64,000 nt of DNA. Origin: Corydoras sp. C115. Its lineage: Eukaryota; Chordata; Actinopteri; Siluriformes; Callichthyidae. The DNA lies in contig JAFMOC010000083.1 of NCBI GenBank assembly GCA_019802505.1, forward strand, positions 3,568,501-3,632,500, read 5' to 3'. The position numbers were made by a program, and so were the translations under genes. The stretch's first letter is position 1, and the number at the start of each line of letters is the position of its first letter. Below, in pieces: positions 36,001 to 48,000 of the stretch. The notes under the pieces were generated by a model. That model was not told the DNA's origin, ran no database searches, and saw only the letters and a program-made list of their open reading frames with translations.

Positions 36001-39000
36001 AATTAAAATTAAAAAGCAGGAGTATAGGAACAACAGCTCATAGAATAAAAAAGTAATAGTAATAATAATAATAAAGAGGCGGCATGGTGCCTTAGTGGTT
36101 AGCATGTCTCTCAGCGCTAGGGATTCCAGGTTCGAATCCCAATCTGGGTGGAGTTTCCATGTTCTCCCCGTGTCCGCGTGGTTTCCTCTGGGTTTCTCCG
36201 GTTTCCTCCCACAGTCCAAAAACATGGATCAAGGTCAATTGAATGCTCCAAATTGCCCCATATAGAGTGTGTCTGTGTGGGTGAGTGTGTGACCAGTGAT
36301 AGATTGGCGTCCTGTCCTGGGTGTATCTGCCGAGCATCTGAAACGTTCTCTCCTGGAAGGGCATGGGCAACCCCCCCGCGACCCTAGTGGAGGATAAAGC
36401 GGAAGATAATGGATGGATATTATTTTATTCATTCATTCATTATCTTCTGCTTTATCCTCTATTACGCGTTGGGGTTCCCCATGCCCATCCAGGGGAGAAC
36501 GTTTTCGGGCGCTGGGCAGATACACCCAGGACAGGACGCCAATCTATCACTGGGCACACACTCACACACTCTATATGGGGCAATTTGGAGAATTCAATTG
36601 ACTTGATCTATGTTTTTGGACTGTGGGAGGAAACCGGAGAACCCGGAGGAAACCCACGCAGACACGGGGAGAACATGGAAACTCCACCCAGATGGGGATT
36701 CGAACCGGGAATCCCTAGCGCTGAGAGGAGAACGTGCTAACCACTAAGCCACCGTGCCGCCTCGATATTATTTTATTTTTTTTAATATTAGTTAAATAAT
36801 AAATTCTCCAAATTGCCCCATATAGAGTGTGTCTGTGTGAGTGAGTGTGTGCCCAGTGTGAGTGAGTGTGTGCCCTCCTGGATGCGCATGGGGAACCCCC
36901 CTCGACTCTAGTAGAGGATAAAGCGGAAGATAATGGATGGATGGATGGATGGATATTAATTAAAATTAAGAATTAAAAAAAAGCAGACCTAAAAAGATAT
37001 GTTTTGAAAAGCTTCTTAAAAGAAGGAGGAGACGTGGATGCACGGAGGTACGGCGGGGGTTCCATATAGAGTTCTACCAACAACACTAAATGTTCTTTCA
37101 CCTTATAAATATGGCAAAATATACAAATAAAGCATTTTTTTTTTTTTTTTTTTTAAGGATGAGGGAATGGAGGATTTCTGCAGGCACTGTGAATGTAAAC
37201 TGAACCCTGAGGTGAACCACCACAACAGAACCCATTACTCTCCAAAATCCAGCCACAAATCTGCGCTCAACAAACGGAAGTTAAACTCACTTAAACTTCA
37301 GGACGAAAAATCATTCGCCCTTTTTAAAAAAAAAATCGGGAACGTGCAATAAAGGTGTAAAGAAGCCTTTCATCATCCCATTATCATTTTCAAACATAGG
37401 GGTCAGAATGCCACCGCGGCGGGTAATTTTGCACAGCATTCCAGAATGCGGGACACCATTGCGGGACACGTTATACGACGGCATCGTCCTTTAGTGTGAC
37501 ATTCTGCTGCGCTGGCTCAGTTTTACACAGAGGTAGAGTCGGCCCTGCCAAATTGACCACCTGAGGAACAACAATGCCCCTCTCCCCAGGCTCCCAATTC
37601 CCTATTTGCAGTGCGGTATTTCGAACTTGAAGTGGTGGGGTAAAAAAAGCTTTCAATAAATCTTGAGTCTGAATTTAGAAGCAGCTTCAATCTATGCAGC
37701 CAACCCACTGCTTTGTAACTGTTGGGGCAGCTGTTAGGGTTTATTATTGTGTACACACTGAAATCCTCATACATTTAGGTTGGAATTAAATGGAGGCGCC
37801 AATATGGAGGCGCCAATATGTGCAAGTACTCTCGAACCGCTTCTATTAACATTAGTGCGACTGTAAACAGCACTACACTAAACTAAGTGATAAACCAGAC
37901 AACAGTACTCTCAGAGGAATGCTGGCAGCGTCTTGCTTAAAGAGTTCTGGATGTTTTAATAGAAATGCAGAGTGTGTTCTGAATCAGACTTTTTAAATCA
38001 ACACACTTCAAGGTAAAAAGGTAAATTAGTTGACAAAAAGGTATGAAGCAGGACACATGAAGGACACACAGACATATCCTCCATTATCTTCCGCTTTATC
38101 CTCTACTAGGGTCGCGGGGGGGTTCCCCATGCCCATCCAGGGGAGAACGTTTCGGGCGCTGGGCAGATACATCTAGGACAGGGCGCCAATCTATCGCTGG
38201 GCACACACTCACTCACACAAACACACTCTATATGGGAAAATTTGTAGAATTCAATTGACCTTGAGCCATGTTTTTGGACTGTGGGAGGAAACCGGAGAAC
38301 CCGGAGGAAACCCACGCGGACACGGGGAGAAACTCCACCCAGACTGGGATTAGAACCGGGAATCCCTAGTGCTGAAAGGAGAACATGCTAACCATTAAGC
38401 CACCGTGTCTCCCCCAAAGTAAAGTTCCATCCATCCATTATCTTCCATTTTATCCTGTACTAGGGTCGTGGGGTGGGGGACGTTTCGGGCGCTGGGCAGA
38501 TACACCCTAGGACAGGGCGCCAATCTATCGCTGGGCATACACTCACTCACACAAACACACTCTATATGGGGCAATTTGTAGAATTCAATTGACCTTGAGC
38601 CATGATTTTGGACTGTGGGAGGAAACCGGAGGACCCGGAGGAAACCCACGTGGACATGGGGAGAAACTCCACCCAGACTGGGATTAGAACCGGGAATCTC
38701 TAGTGCTGAGAGGAGAACATGCTAACCACTAAGCCAATGTGTCTCCCGCAAAGTAAAGTTCCATCCATCCATTATCTACCACTTTATCCTGTACTAGGGT
38801 CGTGGGGTGGAAGATGTTTCGGGCACTGGACTAATACACCCAGGACAGGACACCAATCTATCGCTGGGCACACACTCGCTCACACAGACACACTCTATAT
38901 GGGGCAATTGACGTTGATCCATGTTTTTGGACTGGGGAAGGAAAGCGGAGAACCCGAAGGAAACCCACGTAGACACGGGGAGAACATGGAAACTCCACCC

Positions 39001-42000
39001 AGATTGGGATTCGAAACGGAAATCCCAATCGCCGAGAGGAGAACATGCTAACCACTAAACCACCGTTCCGCCCATCACACGCACATCAGTTCAACAAAAT
39101 ACTAGGCGCCACAGTGGTGTATTGGTTAGCACGTGCGCCTCTCAGCAATGGCAATCCAGGTTTGAATCCCAATCTTGGTGGTTTCCATGTTCTGCCCATG
39201 TCCTCATGGGTTTCCTTCGGGTATCCCACAGTCCAAAAACATGGATTCAAGGTGAATTAAATGCTCTAAATCATCCCATATCGGGTGTGTGTTTGTGTGT
39301 GTGCAATGTAATGGTGCCCTGTCCTGGGTGTATCTGCCCAGCACCCAAAACGTTCTCCCCTGGATGGGCATGGGGAACCCTCCACGACCCTAGTAGAGGA
39401 TAAAGTGGAAGATAATGAGACGAGAGACTTGTCTCTAACTTTTTGCCCCATTAAATAGTACATTGTTGTTTTATTGTACCAATGACAGATGGATTGGACT
39501 TCCGCCTAATGGAGGAATAGCAATAAGCTCTCTGTTATCTGGATTCCAAAACGCAGCTTGGACCCATCAACAATGATCAATTACTTTTGATAGAACCGGC
39601 GTTCCATTCCCTTTAACGCTATGCAAGTTTAATTCATTTCTTTCTAACGACAATGCTTTTTTATGCAAAGTACATTACATGCCCAATATAATCCTTAATC
39701 TGGTAAAAAAAAATAATAAAGTGAAAAGTTGAAGCGGCTCCAAACAGAGGCAGAACTTTGAGCTGCTCCAATAACAGAAGCGTTTACTCTGCTCATGATC
39801 CCTACTCACTCCTAAGCCAGCGGATCAATACTAAATAAAGTGATAATGCAAATGGATGACAAAAATTGCTTTTTCAAGTCACTAATCCGGGCTGCGAGCC
39901 TATTCTTGTTTGGCTGCCCTTTCGAAAGCCAACAGAATAAACAAGGGAACAAAATAAAGGAATGAGAGAACGAAAACGAACGGGAGAGAAATTCAAAGGG
40001 ATTAAGGAAGATGGAACGGGGTGTTTATGCTGCTCGGAGGCTGTTTACGACCGTTTGTGGGAGAAAAAAAAAAAAAAAAACACACAAACTGCAGTGGCTC
40101 AATTTAAAAGAAATGTTCCGTTTTAGGAGTCACGGTAGGGAGAAGCTAAGTGACCCACAGGGTGGTATTAAAGGATTTGGAGGTGTAATATTTAGCCTGA
40201 CTTAAGGTAAAGAAAGGGCAAACGAGAAAATGCTAACACTGTAGCCCCAGTGTGGAGTTAGCTGTCAGTAAGTGACAAAGAGGGTGCGGTAGCTCAGTGG
40301 TCGGGTGTTGGGTTATCAATCTGAAGGGTGGGGGTTCAAATCCCAGGTCCACTGAAGTTACCAATGTGGGTCCTTGAGCAAGACCCTTAACCCTCATTGC
40401 TCCAGGGATGTTGTGAAGAACCCTGTGCTCACCTTGTAAGTCGCTTTGGATAAAAGCGTCCAATAGATGACCAAATATAATGGAATGTAGTAAGTTTAGT
40501 GGTAATAGAAAAGTTAAACGTTGCTTTGGATCTTACCCCGTGACTGTTGCAACGTGCAATACAAACTTCCAGCTCAGTGAAGGACGCATTCTGGCATTGG
40601 CGATCTTTACACACCTGTAGAGGAAAAGAATAGATTCAGTACAAAAGCTTGGAGTGCTGAAATACAGAATGCATCTACTGACACTTGAAGATAAATCATG
40701 TCTACAAATAATATTTCTATATGCTTTTTTGTTGCTTCTTATTTGGATGTTTTCTATTGAATTATGCCGTCAGTTTTATCTGGGTGTTCCTAGTATGTGC
40801 AAAAAAATATTACATTACTCATCACTCGAATAAATGAATAAATAAATAATGATTCAATTGATTAAATTTAATAAATAATAAATAAAATAGAAATAAATAA
40901 ATAAAAAAATAAATAATTGAAAGAAATTACATTACTCATCACTCTATGACAAATAAACAATGATTAAATTGATTAAATAAATAAATAATAAATAAAATAA
41001 AACAAAATAATAAAATAAATAAATCATTTAAAAAATACATTACTCCTCACAATAAACAAATATAAAATTTATGAAAAAAAATTTATATTTCATAAAAATT
41101 AACAAGTAAATTAAATAAATAATAAATAAAATGTCAAACTATATATGAAATTGAAATAAAATGTATTTATTAATTTGTTAAATAAATTCATAATTAAATT
41201 AATTAATTAAAATTTCCCCCCAAAAAATAATAAATAATAAACACAATAAGTAAATAAATAAAATGAAAAAAATGTAAATGAATGAATGAATGAAATAAAT
41301 AATAATCAATAAAAAATAAATAATGCTAAATAAATTACATTACTCATCACGCTATGAAATAAATAAATAAATATATTCATTGTTTAATTGAATTACAAAT
41401 GCATATTTTATTATATGCAGTAATTTTTTTTAGCATGTAGAGTCCTACAACAAGTTACGACTCTTGTCCTGTTCATGTTTCCATGGTGAATTATCCTCTC
41501 CTAATCCAAGGACTCCATGTTTAGGGTAGATTCCATATTCAAGATTCAAGAGTTTATTGTCATAAGCACAAAAAAAACAGCAGCATCGTATGAAATTCTT
41601 ACTCTGCACAACCTCCCAGACTACAAGATATATATCTCAGATGAGGCTACACTGACCAACCCCCGTTACGAATGACTTGAACTGCTCGGCTTCAATGTGA
41701 ACTTGGAATTGCCCCTGTATAGTGTGTGAGTGTGTGTGAGTGTGTGCCCAGTGATGGATTGGCACCCTGTCCTGGGTGTATCTGGCCAGCGCCTGAAACG
41801 TTCTCTCTGGATGAGCACGGGGAATATAAATTGAGATAATCTGAATGAGAAACCAGACGCACGTCACAACAAATTTGTTAAAAATAATATGAGAAGTTTG
41901 CTGATTGCAATAATGTGATTGAGCGTCTGACAACATGGAACCGTTCTACAGAGAGAGAAAGAGAGAGAGCCCTGTTCTAACACAGCATTGTGTCCGGGGC

Positions 42001-45000
42001 TGTAATCTCACCCTGAAATCTCTGAGATTACTCTGTTTGCCATGGCGCTGTTTGTTTGGCTCTATGGTTACAATTTACAGCCATTTTGCTTTGTGGGTTT
42101 ATTGCAATAAATCAATCCAGGATTTATATTTTAATACATGAACACAAAAAACAAGAGAGGAGAACGTCTCAGGCGCTGGGCAGATACACCCAGGACAGGA
42201 CGCCAATCCATCGCTGGGCACACACTCACTCACACAGAAACACTCTATATGGGGCAATTTGGAGAACTCAATTGACTTGATCCATGTTTTTGGACTGTGG
42301 GAGGAAACCGGAGAACCCGGAGGAAACCCACACGGACACAGGGAGAACATGGAAACTCCATCCAGATTGGGATTCGAACCTGAATCCTCAACACTGAGAG
42401 GAGAACATGCTAACCACTAAGCCACCGTGCCGCCCTTGCAATAACTCAATCCAGGATTTATATTTTAATACATGAGCACAAAAAACAAAGCCTACGTTTA
42501 CTAATAACCCAAACAATGTATCAATCACTGCTGTCTGACACTTTGAAATTACTGCTTAATCCTCTATTAGGTTCGCGGTGGGGTTCCCCATGCTCATCCA
42601 GGAGAGAACGTCTCGGGCGCTGGACACACACTCACTCACACAGACACACTCTATATGGGGCAATTTGGAGAATTCAATTGACTTGATCCATGTTTTTGGA
42701 CTGTGGGAGGAAACCAGAGAACCCGGAGGAAACCCACACGGACATGGGGAGAACATGGAAACTCCACCCAGATCGGGATTCGAACCAGGAATCCCTAGTG
42801 CTGAGAGGAGAACATGCTAACCACTAAGCCACCATATCTTATTAAACCATCCATACATTATCTTCTGCTTTATCCTATATTAGGGTCGGGGGGGGTTCCC
42901 CATGACCATCCAGGGGAGAACGTTTCGGGCGCTGGGCAGATACACCCAGGACAGGACACCAATCTATCACTGGACACACACTCACTCACACAGACACACT
43001 CTATATGGGGCAATTTGGAGAATTCAATAGACCTTGATCCATGTTTTCGGACTGTGGGACTGCGCCGCCCTCTATCTATTCATCATCATGCTTTTTTTCG
43101 TTCTTTACTCTTTTTTTTAGAACTCAAACTCATATTAAGCAGACTTCGTTCCAAACTCTCTTTTTTAACACATTGAAATACATACAGCCTGAACCAAGCC
43201 TCATATCAGACCACGACCCGACGTTCCATCTTTGGCACGTCCTCATGGTTCCGTTAATATAAATGTGAAAATAAGTGTCAGCTCACTTGCCTTGCCCTCT
43301 CCACACTTGGTGCCAGTCATGACGAGGCCCGGATCAGGGAGGTCTCCCTGCCCGTCTTGTGTACTGTACACATACGTGCCGCGGCACTTCACCTCGATGC
43401 CGTCCGTGCGAATGGTAGTGTCGATGGAAACGGCATTGGTGCCCTTGGGCTTCTTGGCGGCACTGTGGCACTGGATCTTGCCACATTTGGCGTCTCTGAA
43501 GTAACACAATGAAGTAAGAGCACGTCACGAGAAGATCCGAGATCCGTCACATGTAATCGAATTCAGCCGTGCATATGGAGGAGGTTAATCTGCGACCTAG
43601 GATTCTGCGTTTCGGAAAAAAAGTCTGATATAAAGACGTTATTTGAATTCTGCATTTCTTTCTCTCGCATTAACACTGATCTTCCTGGACTCTTGAAATT
43701 CTGAGGACAACAGCCCCCCCCCCCTTTTTTTTAACCATTAAGGGGTCATTACATTTGCATTTGGTCATTTATTGGACGCTTTTATCCAAAGCGACTTACA
43801 AGGTGAGCACAGGGTTCATCACAACATCCCTGGAGCAATGAGGGTTAAGGGTCTTGCTCAAGGACCCACACTGGTAACTTCAGGGGACCTGGGATTTGAA
43901 CCCCCAACCTTCAGATTGAACTCCCCACTCATCAGGTCATCAGGCAGCTATTCATATGCATCACGACCCAAAGCCCTTCCACCCCTCTGCCTTACAGGTG
44001 AAACGCCGGGTAAAAACTGAATTCAAAGGTAAATTCCCTGAAATTCAGCCTAATGCAATGCAGTAACAGACATTCTGCAATGAAAGTTTAGTGAAATTGA
44101 ACATACTTTCAGTGACTACAAAAAAAATGAAACAGATATCTACAGACATTCAGACAGAGTCCTCAAACTAATTTTACAGCAAACTGTGTTTTTACTCCTA
44201 AATGTAGACATACAGACGTACCTACGTTTATTTTTAGAAGTCGTACTTTATTTTAGTTTATATTGAAAACACAATAATTCAGTTGCGCCTTGATTTTATT
44301 TCGCATGCTTGTTTTTTAGTGTGAACATACGTTTTTTGCGTGTACATACATTTTTTTTTAATAAAACATACTGATACATATGTATGCATCTCTTCCTTAC
44401 CAATAATAAATAGTACATATAGATGTACCTGAGGTTACATTTAGAATTCGTGTCTGCACTTTATTTTAGTAATATTGAAAACACAATAATAATTCCGTTG
44501 CACCTCGATTTTATTTCGCATGCTTTTTAGCCTCAAAGCGTCGGCACGCCGCCGTTCACACAGTCAGAGAATTGGACTGATTCGCTTACGGTGCTCAGAA
44601 GCGCGCTTAAAGACTTACCGCGGTGTATATGCCTTTTATAATAGTTAGGTATTATAATAGGTATGATATATCAGGTATTATACAAGCTTTCATAATAGAA
44701 TGTTTGTTGACATGTGCCTGTAAGTACAGCGCGCGCATTCTGCCATCATAAAGCAGAGAAGGGACTGGGATATGAATGAATAGGACACCAGGCTGTGACA
44801 AACACGCATCACTATCATCCATTAATCTTTTTATCATCTCTCTGCAATCCTTACCTTTTCTCACACTTCATGTAATTGCCTTGTGCATCCTTGCCGCAGT
44901 TTCCAAAAGCGTTCCCCGCTGCGTTCACGTCCTGGAAACAGGCATCGTGTGCAGGTCGGGCACCTGATAAATCAAATTTCATGTTTTAACTTCTGTTATG

Positions 45001-48000
45001 CCATGTTTTCCCACCTGCTTATTAAACCATCCAGCCATTATCTTCAGCTTTATCCTCTACTAGGTTTTGGGAGCTGGGCAGATACACCCAGGACGGGACG
45101 CCAATCTATTGCTAGGCATACAGTCACTCACACAGACACACTCTATATGGGGCAATTTGGAAAATTCAATTGACCTTGAGACATGTTTTTGGACAGTGGG
45201 AGGAAACCGGAGAACCCGGAGGAAACCCATGTGGACACGGGGAGAACATGGAAACTCCACACAGATTGGGATTCGAACCTGAATACCTAGCATTGAGAGG
45301 AGAACATGCCAACCACTAAGCCACCGTGCCGCCCTATCTTATTAAACCATCCATCCATCCATTATCTTCTGCTTAATCCTCTATTAGGGTCGTGGGGGGG
45401 TTCCTCATGCCCATCCAGGGGAGAATGTTTCGGGCGCTGGGCAGATACACACAGGACAGGGCGCTGATTTATCACTAGACGCACTCACTCAAACAAACAC
45501 ACTCTATATGGGGCAATTTGGAGAATTCAAGTGAACTTGATCCATGTTTTTGGACAGTGGGAGGAAACCGGAGAACCCGGAGGAAACCCACGTGGACACG
45601 GGGAGGACATGGAAACTCCACCCAGATTGGGATTCGAACCTGAATCCCTAGCATTGAGAGGAGAACATGCTAACCACTAAGCCACCGTGCCGCCCTATCT
45701 TATTAAACCATCCATCCATCCATTATCTTCCACTTTATCCTCTATTAGGGTTGTGGGGGTGTTCCTCATGCCCATCCAGGGGAGAATGTTTCGGGTGCTG
45801 GGCAGATACACCCAGGACAGGACGCCAATCTATTGCTAGGCACACACTCACTCACACAGACACACTCTATATGGGGCAATTTGGAGAACTCAATTGACTT
45901 AATCCATGTATTCGGACTGTGGGAGGAAACCGGAGACCTGGAGGAAACCCACAAGGACATGGGGAGAACATGGAAACATGTTCCACTAAGTTATATAGTC
46001 AACTCCAATTGCTCCCCATGTACAGGGCTACCCACCGCTCCAGGCATGCGTGCGATATATCGCATATAAGGGCAATTTAGAGCAGCCACTTTACCTTGAT
46101 TCCATCCATCCATGCACTATCCGCTTTATCTTGTAACTAGGGTCGCGGTGGTGATGGGGGGGGTTCCCCATGCCCATCCAGTGGAGAACGTTTCGGGTGC
46201 TGGGCAGATACACCCAGGACAGGATGGCAATCTATCACTGGGCTCACACTCACTCACACAGACACACTATATGGGGCAATTTGGAGAATTCAGTTGACCT
46301 TGATCCATGTTTTTGGACTGTAACCGGAGAACCCGGAGGACCCACACGGACACGGGAAGAACATGGAAACTCCATTCAGATTGGGATTCGAAGCGGGAAT
46401 CCCTAGCGCTCTATATGGGGCAATTTTTGGATTTTTGGATGTTTTGGACTGTGGGAGGAAACCAGAGAACCCGGAGGAAACCCACGCGGACACGGGGAGA
46501 ACATGGAAACTCCACCCAGATGGGGATTCGAATGTGGACCACCTTTAGTTGACATGCCACAAGCCACCAGTGACCCATCTGTGCTATCTGGGATCGGATT
46601 ACGTTTCCCCTCCAATGAGTTCCGGGATAGGCTCCAGTACCCCTTGCGCACCCAATTAGGATCAGCAGCTTAAAAAAACCAATCAATGTCCGTGTTTAAT
46701 TGTAACCGCCACTTAGCCGCACGTGTTTCTCCGGGTTTTAAAGGGCTGCCAGATCCTTTATTATTCATTTAGGAGTTTTCAACTGGAAAGATGAAAGCTG
46801 AAAGTTGGCATGGACAGACCGTCGCACTGCCTCGCCATTTAAAGTCTTTTCGCTTCCGTCGTGAGGACAGCTGTTGAAACTATGCAGAACAAGGCTGTTA
46901 ATTTCCGAAAAAAGTTCCAGCTGGCTGGAGCATCCCACCTCCCCAAAGGCTGATTGAGTGCAGCGGTGGACTGAGGGTGAGGGAGATAATGTCGGCCATA
47001 TGGGGTTTATTAAGCAATGGGAAATGAATACGTTGATTTCGCGCATCAACTCTTTTGAATCCAGAACTTTACGATTTGGCGGAATCTCATCGGCTCTTTT
47101 AAACGCGGACCGTACGCGTCGGAAAAGAGAATCCGAAATCCCTGAATCGGTGTCTTCTTGAAAAATCCTCCAGAGGAGCAGCAGTTTGTTCTCATTTGCT
47201 CTTCTAATTGAGCTGCTCTGGAGCTTTGTCAGCGTTTTTGATCAAACGCCGCCTGAATTTGCTGGTGGCAGCGATTCTCTCCAGCTGGCTGCGGGCTGCG
47301 GGCTCGGGTCCAGTCAGACCTCACGGCCGACATCACGGCACAGATCACAACAGACACACAATCTGTGCTGTCCACAGAGTGACCACTGCTTACTTTATGG
47401 ATTTGGCAGCCACCTCTTTGTTGGTGCATCAACCACGAATGACGCTGAGTTATTATTTAAAGTCGTTCTCTCCTTATTTTATTCATTCAACTGCTTTAAT
47501 AAAATTAAGAGTGGTTAGCATGTTCTCCTCTCAGCATTAGGGATTCCCGGTTCCAAATCCCAATCTGGGTGGAGTTTCCATGTTCTCCCCGTGTCCAAGT
47601 GGGTTTCCTCCGGGTTCTCCGGTTTTCCTCCCACTGTCCAAAAACATAGATCAACGTCAACTGAATTCTCCAAATTGCCCCATATAGAGTGTGGGCCCAG
47701 TGATAGATTGGCGTCCTGTCCTGGGTGTATCTGCCCAGTGGCTGAAACGTTCTCCCCTGGATGGGCATGGGGAACCCCCCTCCCGTGAACCTTGTAGAGG
47801 ATAAAGCGGAAGATGGATAGATGGATTCTCCTCTCAGCACTAGGGATTCCCAGTTCGAATCCCAATCTGGGTGGAGTTTCCATGTTCTCCCCGTGTCCGC
47901 GTGGGTTTCCTCCGGGTTCTCCGGTTTCCTCCCACAGACCAAAAACATGGATCACGGTCAACGGAATGCTCCAAATTGCCCCATATAGTGTGTCTGGGTG

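Larger units (their letters stand above)
35930..37072 (-). mobile_element. LINE 3' end split by three family M SINEs
   Basis: The minus strand at 36956-37072 encodes PPYLRASTSPPSFKKLFKTY and LFRSAF, a reverse-transcriptase C-terminus. The 3' UTR (GGCGCCTTAAATAC end) is at 35930-36074. The 36075-36955 stretch between them is SINE sequence. Confidence 0.68.

Noticed and set aside
38079..39074. CRISPR-like regular repeats
   Set aside because: Repeat units are about 330-bp SINEs with short linkers in a vertebrate intron, not short repeats with unique spacers.
40284..40350. tRNA gene
   Set aside because: A- and B-box-like sequences are present, but they are the head of a family K SINE; there is no complete cloverleaf and the body and LINE-type tail follow.
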